A DNA stretch of 64,000 nt from Gilliamella sp. Pra-s52 (GCF_009795805.1 NZ_WTEY01000002.1:264738-328737); one strand, 5' to 3'. Counted from the stretch's first letter, positions 1 to 8,490 are shown. Notes: generated from the sequence alone by a model not told the origin. Program-made: numbers and translations.

Positions 1-120
1 AGAATCGGCTATAACCGTGCTGCCCGAATTGTAGAACAAATGGAAGTTGAGGGCATCATTAGCGCCCCAAGCCACAACGGCAATCGGGAAGTACTTGCTG
101 TATCAACTAGTGATTACTAA
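1..120 (+). CDS. ftsK: DNA translocase FtsK, C-terminal end (partial)
   Basis: The reading frame is open from the first base to a TAA at 118-120 and encodes the last 39 residues of FtsK. The sequence reads [15 protein letters not shown], then GII, then HNGNREVL, which is the winged-helix gamma domain that recognises KOPS sites and contacts XerD. FtsK is the septal DNA pump that resolves chromosome dimers. The motor domain lies outside the window. In E. coli lolA and rarA follow ftsK directly; here citG follows, and lolA-rarA lie about 57 kb away. Confidence 0.93.
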   Translation, partial: RIGYNRAARIVEQMEVEGIISAPSHNGNREVLAVSTSDY

Positions 121-127
121 TTTTTAT

Positions 128-165
128 AATAAACCAAACCATTTAAAACAATGGATTGGTTTATT
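128..165 (+). terminator. Hairpin downstream of ftsK
   Basis: AATAAACCAA (128-137) pairs with TTGGTTTATT (156-165). An inner CCAT/ATGG extends the stem past one A-A mismatch. It starts 8 bases after the ftsK stop codon and probably ends that transcript. There is no long T run after it. Confidence 0.6.
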
Positions 166-219
166 ACACCATCGTAGCGCACAACATACTAACTCTCATC
201 CCAATAGGTAAAAATAATA

Positions 220-1131
220 ATGAATAATTATTATCAGCAAATAGCATTATTAGAACTAAAACTCAATAATGACCCCAACCGATGTTTACCTGCAAAACTG
301 GCAACCCAAGCGCTCATTAAAGAAATTTGTCTGTCACCTAAGCCCGGACTGGTTGACATGAATAATAGTGGCTCCCATCGTGACATGGATTTTCAAACCT
401 TTGTCCACAGCATCAACGCCATTAGTCACTGGTTTGAACATTTTTACAACTACGGAAAAACATCAGCTTTACACGATAACAACCTATTTTTAGCCGGTAT
501 TAGACCTATTGGTATTGAGTGCGAACAAGCCATGTTCCAAGCTACTAACCAAATAAATACCCATAAAGGAGGAATTTTTGCCTTTGGATTGTTGTTAGGG
601 GCGATAGGTCGATTAGAACAACTCGGCTTGTCGACCAATGCACAAAGCATTTGTGAGCAAGTTTCAGCAATTTGCCAAGGCATCGTCCACAGCGAACTAC
701 AACAAAATAACCAAGCTAATTCAATAGGCGAAAAATTATTTAAACGCCACAAACTCTCTGGCGCACGAGGTGAAGCTGAATCAGGTTATGCGACAGTTAG
801 AAACATTTCATTACCTATTTATCAAGAAATGCAAAATCACAGTTACGACGAAGAAACTAGCTTATTACAAGTAATGTTACATTTGCTTGCCTTTAATCAA
901 GATACCAACTTGGTTGCTCGAGGTGGACTTGAAGGGTTGGCTTTTGTTCAAGAGCAAGCCCAAAAACTGATCAAACAAGGCGGTATTGCTCATCCTCAAG
1001 CACGGCAGAACCTTCATCAGCTTGATATTGAATTAATTAAACGTAATTTAAGCCCAGGAGGCACGGCGGATTTAATTGCGGTGACTTGGTTTTTGTTTCA
1101 ATATAATAAAGAAAATAAGCAAAAAAAATAA
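220..1131 (+). CDS. citG: Triphosphoribosyl-dephospho-CoA synthase CitG
   Basis: CitG makes 2'-(5''-triphosphoribosyl)-3'-dephospho-CoA from ATP and dephospho-CoA, the precursor of the citrate lyase prosthetic group that CitX attaches to CitD. The 303-residue protein has the family signatures: SPKPGLVD near residue 40, GSHRDM near 51, NTHKGGIFAFG near 112, GARGEAESGY near 180, and a C-terminal SPGGTADLIA segment. Length is normal for a free-standing CitG. It is separated from the citC-X genes by the RNA-repair pair and the citAB genes, so it is probably transcribed alone. Start ATG 220 follows an AATAGGT stretch, a weak but usable ribosome binding site. Confidence 0.93.
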   Translation: MNNYYQQIALLELKLNNDPNRCLPAKLATQALIKEICLSPKPGLVDMNNSGSHRDMDFQTFVHSINAISHWFEHFYNYGKTSALHDNNLFLAGIRPIGIECEQAMFQATNQINTHKGGIFAFGLLLGAIGRLEQLGLSTNAQSICEQVSAICQGIVHSELQQNNQANSIGEKLFKRHKLSGARGEAESGYATVRNISLPIYQEMQNHSYDEETSLLQVMLHLLAFNQDTNLVARGGLEGLAFVQEQAQKLIKQGGIAHPQARQNLHQLDIELIKRNLSPGGTADLIAVTWFLFQYNKENKQKK

Positions 1132-1206
1132 ATTATCACTATCATTCAACCAATTTTGGGGCTTAATATCAGCCCCAATGAGTATGATATAATATGAATA
1201 ATAGTG

Positions 1207-2349
1207 TTATGAATTAATTAAATAACTCACCTTATGCGCTTCAGTCTGTAGTGGAACTTCCCATTTATTTAATAACCGTTGAATGGTTTTATTTGGCAAG
1301 GTCGTATCCCGCGCAGAGTTACGGCGATACAACTCTTTTTCTGGCTGTTCAAGATAGACGATTTCCACATTCGCATGATAAGCATAAAGCAAATCCAATG
1401 CTTTTTGACGCATCTCTTGCGATAAATGAGTCGCATTCCAAATAAAAGGTTGTTTTGCTCTTAACCACTGTTTAACCTTTGCCAGAACAAATTGAATAAC
1501 AAGCCCTTCGTTTTCACCATGCTTTAATTTTAGCTCAGTTCTAGCATCATCATAAGAAGCAACCGCCCAAGTTGGGTAATGCTGACTGATCCAACTATTT
1601 TTACCTGAAGCAGGTAAACCCGATAGCATAATCACATGAGAACCTTTTTGCGGAAACAATGGATAATCAGGTAACACATTACTGCCTCGAAAATATTGCA
1701 CTCGAGTATAATCATCAACAAATTGGCGAGGCTGATATAAACACGCCTCCTCAAGCGCCAACTGCTTGAATAATTCAACTTCATCAAGTGCTCTTTTTTT
1801 ATCAGCACAAATGCGCCCTTTCATATCCACTTTTGCTTGCAGGCATAACATCCAAATAGGCAATTGCCATGATAAACGATGAATTAAAAACTCAGGCGAT
1901 CTCTTTTTTTGCGCATCACTTAATGCAAAAAAAGGCACTTGATGTACACTAATGATTCGGCAAATTTGCTCACGTAAATCAAATGGTACACCCATTCGCC
2001 ATAATAAAATACGACTACGAATCTCGCCTTTTTTGGAATGCCGTGGTTGCGTAATTTTACCTGTGTCTTCATCAATAACCGTGGTTTCAGGTTTAGCGAT
2101 ATCATGCAACAAAGCCGTCATAAATAATACAAACTGCTCATCTTCTGTTGCATTGGCAAATTCTTCTTCTGCCAATAATGCCCGTATCACCATTTGCGTA
2201 TGAATCCAAACGTTACCCTCGCCATGGTGCGAGGGATCTTGCGGTGTAATGATTAAGTCATTCAATTCAGGAATACACGTTAACCATGGACTAAAATCAT
2301 CAGTTGCCAAGGTACTTGCTATTTGCTGTTTTAATGCTTGGTAATTCAT
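1207..2349 (-). CDS. HD-Pnk RNA end-healing enzyme (HD phosphoesterase plus polynucleotide kinase)
   Basis: This 380-residue fusion has an N-terminal HD phosphohydrolase domain (HTQM near residue 51, LLHDIAKPET near 81-90, a later SVHQ) and a C-terminal P-loop kinase domain (GLPASGKNS near 245-253, then YDDAR and a WNATHLS segment). The same order is known for bacterial HD-Pnk enzymes, in which the HD part removes 2',3'-cyclic phosphates and the kinase phosphorylates 5'-OH ends. It follows the RNA ligase gene with a one-base TGATG overlap. A perfect GGAGGT inside the ligase end lies 5 bases before ATG 2349, which favours that start over the GTG one codon earlier. The pair would heal and seal broken RNA; its natural substrate is unknown. 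Confidence 0.82.
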   Translation of the reverse strand: MNYQALKQQIASTLATDDFSPWLTCIPELNDLIITPQDPSHHGEGNVWIHTQMVIRALLAEEEFANATEDEQFVLFMTALLHDIAKPETTVIDEDTGKITQPRHSKKGEIRSRILLWRMGVPFDLREQICRIISVHQVPFFALSDAQKKRSPEFLIHRLSWQLPIWMLCLQAKVDMKGRICADKKRALDEVELFKQLALEEACLYQPRQFVDDYTRVQYFRGSNVLPDYPLFPQKGSHVIMLSGLPASGKNSWISQHYPTWAVASYDDARTELKLKHGENEGLVIQFVLAKVKQWLRAKQPFIWNATHLSQEMRQKALDLLYAYHANVEIVYLEQPEKELYRRNSARDTTLPNKTIQRLLNKWEVPLQTEAHKVSYLINS

Positions 2350-3209
2350 CACTTACCTCCATTTAGGCATCGATTATTCCAATTCACCGTCAATTGTGGC
2401 GTATATAACTGAGCATTTTGAGCCAATTGGTTTGGAATAAAAGGCTGTTCACTATGGTGCTGTCCTGCATCTAAAATCGCCTGAACAAAATCTTGCCTAA
2501 CCCATTTTAAGCGATCAAGCGTTTGCTCTTCCGATTCGATTTTAATATATAATCCCTCCATCAAATCAGAATCATCACATTGTTGCCAAGCTCTAGTTAA
2601 ATCAAGTTTTTCACGCATTACCATCTTTTCAAAACAAGCACGCCAATTGGCGGTTTTAGCTAAAGAAGATGTAATTAACGCTAATAAATCACTTAATTTA
2701 GCGGGAGCAAGCCCTGCAAACAACACAGGTACCGATAAAATAGGACCGTCAGCTAATAACTGATGCCGTTTTAAAGTCGATAAAAAACAGTTTTGTTGCC
2801 TATCCCAAATATCAAATTCACAAAAATAATGAGGTAATGCATCATAAAAAATAGCATGCTTTTTATGTAACCATTCACCATAAAGGATATAACGATCTTC
2901 TAAACGCTCAAGTAGCCAGTTTTCATGCACGCAAGCCCAGTGTTTTAATAGGTTAAATTGACGCTCTCTAGCTCCCCCTATCAAATAATGTCCTCGGGAT
3001 TGAAGCAAAAGTTCACCACTTGCCGAAAAACTAATTGCACAGTTTGCACCATCAAGCTTTTCTTCAACAACAATATACTGACCAGTTAACTGTTTATAAG
3101 GACGCTGTCCATGTTCACTATCACCGAATTGTAAGCGTGATCCTTCTAAATGAGGTGTTCGTGGATATTTAATTAATTCTAAATTTTGAATATAAGATTC
3201 CGTTGTCAT
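2349..3209 (-). CDS. ATP-dependent RNA ligase (Rnl2-like nucleotidyltransferase)
   Basis: This 286-residue protein has the motifs of covalent nucleotidyltransferases. Motif I is EEKLDGANCAIS, with the AMP-accepting lysine at 51. Motif III/IIIa is the YILYGEWLHKKHAI and YFCEFDIWD region. Motif IV is EGLYIKIES and motif V is LKWVR near the C-terminus. It should adenylate 5'-phosphate RNA ends and join them to 3'-OH ends made by the downstream HD-Pnk, with which it forms a two-gene operon. A good GGAGAAAA ribosome binding site precedes ATG 3209. The pair sits between citG and citB and looks like a small accessory insert in the citrate region. Confidence 0.82.
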   Translation of the reverse strand: MTTESYIQNLELIKYPRTPHLEGSRLQFGDSEHGQRPYKQLTGQYIVVEEKLDGANCAISFSASGELLLQSRGHYLIGGARERQFNLLKHWACVHENWLLERLEDRYILYGEWLHKKHAIFYDALPHYFCEFDIWDRQQNCFLSTLKRHQLLADGPILSVPVLFAGLAPAKLSDLLALITSSLAKTANWRACFEKMVMREKLDLTRAWQQCDDSDLMEGLYIKIESEEQTLDRLKWVRQDFVQAILDAGQHHSEQPFIPNQLAQNAQLYTPQLTVNWNNRCLNGGK

Positions 3210-3676
3210 AATGTTTTCTCCAAAAAATAAGGGAAAACCGACAAGGCAAAAATCTATAGATTGAATTGCAACGAAGAAGCTTAGAAAAAACTAAGCAAAA
3301 GACAATATGATAGAAATACCAAGTCGGCATTAAGATAAAGTGTTAATTACAGGCATTTTGCTACCTCGTTATAATGAAGTTATTAGATTAAAAAAACGGC
3401 GCTATTATCAAGAGTTGCTAATTTATTGTCAAGTTTAATGATAAGAAATAGTTAGTATTGTTAAAAATAATACCTTCCACTAATCACTTTTTGACCGTTA
3501 ATTGGCTATTATCCAGAGTATGTTATTATTGGTTTTGTTAATTTATTAGTTGTCAGTGGGCTACCCTAATTATGCAAACAGTTGATTTTTATGAAAAAAA
3601 CAATCAAAAAAAACTTTAATAAAATCAATACCTTTCCTGACCATTTTTTTACAAAACGCCTCCTTTCCTTAAAGCC
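3210..3676. other. Intergenic region with RNA-ligase leader and one dispersed repeat
   Basis: No protein gene is supported in these 467 bases. On the minus strand, upstream of the RNA ligase, there is an 8-codon open frame at 3356-3330 preceded by GAGGT, then a perfect 6-bp hairpin (3279-3296, GCTTAG arms, T6 loop), then the ligase ribosome binding site. At 3606-3650, next to the citB 3' end, lies one copy of a repeat also found at about 35.3, 47.4 and 60.0 kb. The rest is AT-rich with no clear signal. Confidence 0.55.
3606..3650 (+). repeat. Dispersed 42-bp repeat, copy A
   Basis: An A run is followed by ACTTTAATAAAATCAATACC and TTTCCTGACC, ending in a T run. The core is near-identical to the copies at 35321-35361, 47431-47473 and 59965-60008 (the last inverted). 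It lies 27 bases past the stop of citB. Confidence 0.8.
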
Positions 3677-4378
3677 TTACTTCCCTAACCGCTTATATAA
3701 TCGTTCTGGTCGACCTATCTTCCCATGATTAAGCTCTACCGTTAGTAATTTGATTTGGACGCAATATTCTAAATACCGCCGTGCAGTTGTTTTGCTGATG
3801 TTAGCCTTTTCTACGATTTCGTCGACGGTGAGCGCTTTATCTGTTTGCATAAATAGGTCTTTTACTTTTTGTAATGTGATTTCTTCAATACCTTTTGAGC
3901 GGCGATTCATGTTAACAAAGTCTTTGGTTTGTAAGTTGAACAGTTCATCAATTTTGCGTTGATTGACGTGTTTTTGTAGGCTTTGTCGGTATAAAAATAG
4001 TTCAAAACGCTCAAGCGAGTGTTTTAGCCGTTGGTAAGATACGGGCTTTATTAAGTAGTCAAATGCGCCATAACGAATCGCTTTACTGCAAGTATCCATG
4101 TCGCTTGCTGCGGTAATAAAAATAACATAACTGTTTAGCTGATTATTGATTATATATTCAAATAATTCAATTCCCTGACCATCAGGTAAATAGTTATCAA
4201 GCAAAATTAAAGTCGGTTTTAGTTTTTCAACCATAATTTTGGCTTCGTCTAGATTTGATGCGATGCCTATGACTTTGACTTTGGTGTCTTTTTGAATAAA
4301 TTCTGCATTTAATTCGGCTAATATTGGTTCATCTTCAACAATAAGTACTTTGATGGCGTTTTCTTGAAATTCGTTCAT
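3677..4378 (-). CDS. citB: Citrate response regulator CitB/DpiA
   Basis: This 233-residue protein has an N-terminal receiver domain: acidic pocket EDE near 15-17, phospho-acceptor Asp61 in LILLDNYLPDG, Thr in FITAAS, and Lys111 in YLIKPVS. Its C-terminal helix-turn-helix (TVDEIVEKANISKTTARRYLEYC) is of the CitB/DcuR type. It receives phosphate from CitA and should activate the citrate fermentation genes. It is downstream of citA on the same strand with a 15-base gap and an AAGGT ribosome binding site, so the two are cotranscribed. An MAE-type (malate) pair is the main alternative, but the neighbouring citS and citC-X genes argue for citrate. Confidence 0.9.
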   Translation of the reverse strand: MNEFQENAIKVLIVEDEPILAELNAEFIQKDTKVKVIGIASNLDEAKIMVEKLKPTLILLDNYLPDGQGIELFEYIINNQLNSYVIFITAASDMDTCSKAIRYGAFDYLIKPVSYQRLKHSLERFELFLYRQSLQKHVNQRKIDELFNLQTKDFVNMNRRSKGIEEITLQKVKDLFMQTDKALTVDEIVEKANISKTTARRYLEYCVQIKLLTVELNHGKIGRPERLYKRLGK

Positions 4379-4393
4379 ACAATTACCTTTCTA

Positions 4394-5983
4394 TTATTTG
4401 GGCATAAATACAGAAAAAATCGTTCCATATGGGGTATTATCTTCAAATGTAATGTAACCATTGGCTTTTTTTATGTAGGTTGAAACAAGATGTAACCCAA
4501 TACCGTGTTCTTTACCTTCTTGAGAGGTAACTCCAGGCTCAAAAATAGAGTTACGAATATCTTGATCGACCCCACAACCTTGGTCACTAATTTCAAGGAC
4601 AATTTCGTCCGTTGCGTCACTAAGATATAAATAAATTGTTTTATCGCTTTGTTCATTTTTTAAGCTAGCATTGAAAGCATTATCAAGTAAATTACCTAAA
4701 ATTGACATAAATTCTGTTTCGCTAATAAGTGCCGGTAATACACTTAATTGGCATGCGGGGTCAAATATGAGTTTTAGGCCGATTTCGTGCGCTTTTGAAT
4801 ATTTGCCAATCAGTAATCCACAAATTGCGGGGATTTGGATATTTTCAGTAATAAAATCCAAATTGTTTTGGTTATCAGCGGATTGTAAGGCGATAAATGA
4901 TTGTGCTTCTTCATATCGTTTCATATAAATCAATCCCGATAATGTTGCCAACCAATTAAGATGTTCATGCCTAATAGCGCGCAAATTATCAACATATTGG
5001 GTTACTTGTGTTAGTTGCATACTCAATAGGTTGATATCGTTAAAATTGCGAAAAGTGATAACCCATCCTTGGATCTTTTCGTCAACAATGATACGGATTC
5101 GGTTGGCGATGACGCTGATATCGTTAAAGTAACAGATGTGGTCGTGTATATCTTGATGTTGGTTGTCACTGCCATAAATAAAATCATTAGATTTTATAAA
5201 GTCGCTTAATTTACGGTTGATTAACAATTCATCGCTATTAGTAATATCTAACATGCATCTAGCCGATTGGTTAATATTAATTATTTGATAATGAGTATCA
5301 ATGGCGATAATGCCTTCAAATATGGACTCCATAATCGATTTTTGGCTTTTCACTAACAGTGCTATTTCATTTGGTTCTAAGTTGAGCATCTGTTTTTTTA
5401 TCGATTTTGAAAAGCAAAATGAGAAAATAAATAATGCCAAAAAAAGTAGCGAACAAAAAACAATAATCGGTATAAACTGGCTGATATGTAATTCATAAAT
5501 ATCGTCGATCATATAGCCAACAGACACAATGCCAATAACGTTTCCGTTATCAATAATAGGTGCTTTGCCTCGTAACGCTAGGCCAAGAGATCCATGACTA
5601 ATGGTAACACTGCTATTGCCATTAAGAACCTCTCGGTTATCGCCACCAACCATAGGCGAATGCAACGGACTATTTGCGGTATGAAATAGTCGATTTGCAT
5701 TGGCATCACCAATAACAATATAGCTTGCATCACTTTGTTCAAATATATCGTTAATTAAATTAGCTATTTCATTTGTATCATTATTTTTGACATATTGAAT
5801 TAAACTTGGTAAAACAGATAACTCTTTTGCTTGAATTTGCGCCTTTTCACCGAGGCTTCTGTATAAATTGGTTTCTGTTGTATTCCAAATGTAGCTTTGC
5901 AATAATGCAAGAACAATCAATGAAAACAACAAAAGCGATAAAAATAGCTTTGTTGTAAACGTTAACTGGGATTTTTTTAGCAT
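4394..5983 (-). CDS. citA: Citrate sensor histidine kinase CitA/DpiB
   Basis: This 529-residue kinase has a first membrane segment at about 13-30, a periplasmic PAS-like sensor at about 35-168, a second membrane segment at about 171-191, a cytoplasmic PAS domain at about 210-315, a dimerisation helix with RHEHLN (His339 the likely phosphorylated residue) and a HATPase domain (GNLLDNAFNASL, DQGCGVD, GIGLHLVS). In the sensor, RLFH (98-101), MVGGD and LRGK (137-140) match the citrate-binding residues of Klebsiella CitA, including an Arg/His pair and a Lys. It is divergent from citS across 182 bases and is followed by citB. Confidence 0.9.
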   Translation of the reverse strand: MLKKSQLTFTTKLFLSLLLFSLIVLALLQSYIWNTTETNLYRSLGEKAQIQAKELSVLPSLIQYVKNNDTNEIANLINDIFEQSDASYIVIGDANANRLFHTANSPLHSPMVGGDNREVLNGNSSVTISHGSLGLALRGKAPIIDNGNVIGIVSVGYMIDDIYELHISQFIPIIVFCSLLFLALFIFSFCFSKSIKKQMLNLEPNEIALLVKSQKSIMESIFEGIIAIDTHYQIININQSARCMLDITNSDELLINRKLSDFIKSNDFIYGSDNQHQDIHDHICYFNDISVIANRIRIIVDEKIQGWVITFRNFNDINLLSMQLTQVTQYVDNLRAIRHEHLNWLATLSGLIYMKRYEEAQSFIALQSADNQNNLDFITENIQIPAICGLLIGKYSKAHEIGLKLIFDPACQLSVLPALISETEFMSILGNLLDNAFNASLKNEQSDKTIYLYLSDATDEIVLEISDQGCGVDQDIRNSIFEPGVTSQEGKEHGIGLHLVSTYIKKANGYITFEDNTPYGTIFSVFMPK

Positions 5984-6073
5984 GTTTACACAACTTTTGT
6001 ATTAGATTAGAGTAAGTGTAACACAGCATTAAAAAACATATAGCCTTTAAAACCATAAAAACCACAGTTAATT

Positions 6074-6089
6074 TATGATTTATATCACA
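6074..6089. promoter_or_regulatory. CRP-like site upstream of citS
   Basis: TATGATTTATATCACA matches the CRP consensus TGTGA-N6-TCACA with one mismatch in the left half. It is in the citA-citS divergent region, 77 bases before citS. CRP control of citrate genes is known in Klebsiella; here it is inferred from the site alone. Confidence 0.5.
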
Positions 6090-6110
6090 AAAATTTTATT
6101 AAATTTTTGT
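6087..6110. promoter_or_regulatory. Perfect AT-rich inverted repeat upstream of citS
   Basis: ACAAAAATTT (6087-6096) and AAATTTTTGT (6101-6110) form a perfect 10-bp inverted repeat with a 4-base spacer, overlapping the end of the CRP-like site. Position and AT-rich symmetry make it a candidate operator for phosphorylated CitB, which binds AT-rich DNA in other bacteria. No motif search was possible. Confidence 0.45.
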
Positions 6111-6165
6111 AAAGATACGCGCCATTACGTTCGAATAAATAAAATCATTTTGGAGAAAAAAAGTA

Positions 6166-7551
6166 ATGGTGAATTTCAACTCATCTGAAAAGAACTATAA
6201 CGACAAAAAATCAACAAGTAAAACTGTTGAACAAAACCTAAGTGGCTGGCCATATAATTGGTGGCGACTAATGGATAATTATAAAGTTGGTGTCATCCCA
6301 CTTCCACTATTTATTATCGCCGGTATTCTTATTGGTGTAGAAGTGTTAGTAACTGGTAAATTACCTAGCGAAATCGTTGTAATGGTCGTTACTTGTGCTT
6401 TCTTTGGCTTTCTATGTGGTGAAATTGGTAAGCGTTTACCTATCGTTGGTAAAATGGGTGCTGCGGCAATTTGTGCAACGTTTATTCCATCTGCACTAGT
6501 TTATTATGGTATTTTGCCTAAACCAGTTGTTGAAGCAACAACTAAATTCTATAAAGATACCCATATCCTTTACTTATATATCTGCTGTATTATCGTGGGT
6601 AGTATCATGAACATGGATAAGCGAACACTTATTCAAGGCTTCTTAAGAATCTTCGCACCAATGCTTTGTGGTGAAATTGCTGGTATGATTGTTGGCGTGT
6701 CTGTTGGTTATTTTCTTGGTTTAACACCGTTTGAAACATTTTTCTTCTTAGTATTACCGATTATGGCTGGTGGTGTTGGTGAGGGGGCGATTCCTCTTTC
6801 AATCGGTTATGCTACAATTTTAGGTATGGAACAAGGCGATGCACTTGGTCGTGTGTTACCAATTGTTATGCTTGGTGGTTTAACCGGTATTATCTGTGGT
6901 GGTGTTCTTAACCGTATTGGTAAAGCTTATCCACATTTAACTGGTAATGGTCGTTTATTACCTGCGTCTAAAGATGATGAGTCAATGAACCAAAAAAATG
7001 CTAAAACTGAAATGGCAATTGACGTTACAACATTTGCATCAGGTGTTTTATTAGCCGCTATCCTTTATATGGTAGGTATGATTGGTCACAAATTAATCGG
7101 CCTTCCAGCGCCAGTTGGAATGTTATTTGCTGCCGTTTTTGTTAAGTTAGTATCAGGTGTTTCACCAAAAGTATTAAGTGGTTCACAAGTTGTTTATAAA
7201 TTTTTCCAAACATCTGTAACTTATCCTATTCTATTTGCAGTAGGTGTGGCAATTACTCCATGGGAAAGAATTGTTGATGCTTTCACTATTACTAACTTAA
7301 TTGTTATTGTTTGTACTGTTGTGAGCTTAGTTACTACTGGTTTCTTTGTGTCAAAAGCACTTGGTATGTATCCCGTTGATGCTGCGGTTATCTCTTGTTG
7401 TCAAAGTGGTCAAGGCGGAACTGGTGACGTGGCAATTCTAACTGCTGCTGAACGTATGGAATTAATGCCATTTGCACAAATCGCAACGCGTATTGGTGGT
7501 GCAATCAATGTGTCTGTATCATTACTTATTCTGGGCAATTTCTTAGTATAG
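6166..7551 (+). CDS. citS: Citrate:sodium symporter, 2-hydroxycarboxylate transporter family
   Basis: This 461-residue inner-membrane carrier of the 2HCT family (CitS, CitP, MaeN) takes up citrate with sodium. After a charged cytoplasmic N-terminus the protein is almost wholly hydrophobic. It has the two family signature loops: GGVGEGAIPLSIGY in the N-terminal half and CCQSGQGGTGDVAIL in the C-terminal half. These are the paired GGxG re-entrant loops of the inverted-repeat fold. Start ATG 6166 is preceded by GGAG. It heads the plus-strand cit genes; a hairpin at 7567-7598 separates it from the enzyme genes, so carrier and enzymes may be made in different amounts. Citrate specificity rests on the neighbours. 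Confidence 0.9.
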   Translation: MVNFNSSEKNYNDKKSTSKTVEQNLSGWPYNWWRLMDNYKVGVIPLPLFIIAGILIGVEVLVTGKLPSEIVVMVVTCAFFGFLCGEIGKRLPIVGKMGAAAICATFIPSALVYYGILPKPVVEATTKFYKDTHILYLYICCIIVGSIMNMDKRTLIQGFLRIFAPMLCGEIAGMIVGVSVGYFLGLTPFETFFFLVLPIMAGGVGEGAIPLSIGYATILGMEQGDALGRVLPIVMLGGLTGIICGGVLNRIGKAYPHLTGNGRLLPASKDDESMNQKNAKTEMAIDVTTFASGVLLAAILYMVGMIGHKLIGLPAPVGMLFAAVFVKLVSGVSPKVLSGSQVVYKFFQTSVTYPILFAVGVAITPWERIVDAFTITNLIVIVCTVVSLVTTGFFVSKALGMYPVDAAVISCCQSGQGGTGDVAILTAAERMELMPFAQIATRIGGAINVSVSLLILGNFLV

Positions 7552-7566
7552 ATTTTACATTTCAAA

Positions 7567-7598
7567 AAACAACCTTAGTTTATACTAGGGTTGTTTAT
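7567..7598 (+). terminator. Hairpin between citS and the citrate lyase genes
   Basis: AACAACCTTAG pairs with CTAGGGTTGTT (one G-U wobble) around a TTTATA loop and is followed by TATTTTA. It is terminator-like and lies 16 bases after citS, so it may end or attenuate citS transcription. Confidence 0.55.
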
Positions 7599-7640
7599 TT
7601 TATAGTTACAATTAGCACAAACAGCTTTTAAGGAGTTTTC

Positions 7641-8486
7641 ATGAAGCTTGTCAGTTATCTTGTCTCTGATAGAGCAAGTTTTGGTCTTCTTACTCACAAT
7701 GGCATTGTTGATTTGAAACAAAAATTAGGTGATAAATACGCCGATTTAAAATCATTACTTGCCGATGATGAAGGTCTAGCGATGGCTAAAACCTATCTTG
7801 ATGCCCCAAGCGACATTGATGAACAAGATATTACTTACTTACCGGTTATTCCAAATCCAAATAAAATTTTATGTGTTGGTATGAATTATGCTGAAAAACG
7901 AGCAGAATTTAATGAAACCAGTTCAGCACCCACTCTTTTTGTTCGCTTTCCTGATTCTCAAACAGGAAATAAAACCAATATCATTAAACCAGCTATCACT
8001 AATGAATTAGACTATGAAGGTGAATTAGCTATTATTATTGGTAAAGCGGGTTTTCGTATTAGCCAAGAAAAGGCGTTATCTCATGTGGCAGGTTATAGCT
8101 GTTATATGGATGGTTCAATTCGTGACTGGCAATATACTTGGTTTACCGCAGGTAAAAACTGGCCAAGCACAGGTGCATTTGGTCCATGTATTACAACAAG
8201 TGATGAAATTCCTGATCCCAAAGTATTATCGTTAACGACTTATTTAAATGGTCAAGAAATGCAACATGATTCAATCAAAAATCTTGTGCATACTGTCCCT
8301 GAATTAATTTCTTATATTAGTACATTTACCCGTTTATCACCAGGCGATGTGATCCTAACCGGTTCACCAGGTGGTGTAGGGAAAAAACGTAATCCTCCTG
8401 TATTTATGCAAGATGGTGATACAATAGAAGTTGAAATTACGGGGATTGGCCGTTTAACCAATTATGTAGTCGCTGAAAAAAGGTAA
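7641..8486 (+). CDS. Fumarylacetoacetate hydrolase family protein, candidate oxaloacetate decarboxylase
   Basis: This 281-residue protein has the FAH catalytic domain: KILCVGMNYAEK near 77, the metal-ligand region NELDYEGELAIIIG near 115-130, YMDGSIRDWQ near 154, and GDVILTGSPGGVG near 235. The family includes acylpyruvate hydrolases, hydratases and oxaloacetate decarboxylases such as FAHD1. It is tightly placed before citC (4 bases apart) and after citS. Citrate lyase releases oxaloacetate, and no oadGAB genes are present, so oxaloacetate decarboxylation is the simplest inferred role. The exact substrate cannot be read from sequence. AAGGAG precedes ATG 7641. Confidence 0.85.
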   Translation: MKLVSYLVSDRASFGLLTHNGIVDLKQKLGDKYADLKSLLADDEGLAMAKTYLDAPSDIDEQDITYLPVIPNPNKILCVGMNYAEKRAEFNETSSAPTLFVRFPDSQTGNKTNIIKPAITNELDYEGELAIIIGKAGFRISQEKALSHVAGYSCYMDGSIRDWQYTWFTAGKNWPSTGAFGPCITTSDEIPDPKVLSLTTYLNGQEMQHDSIKNLVHTVPELISYISTFTRLSPGDVILTGSPGGVGKKRNPPVFMQDGDTIEVEITGIGRLTNYVVAEKR

Positions 8487-8490
8487 ATTT

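Noticed and set aside
450..752. Minus-strand frame inside citG
   Set aside because: Antisense shadow of a well-supported gene, without its own features.
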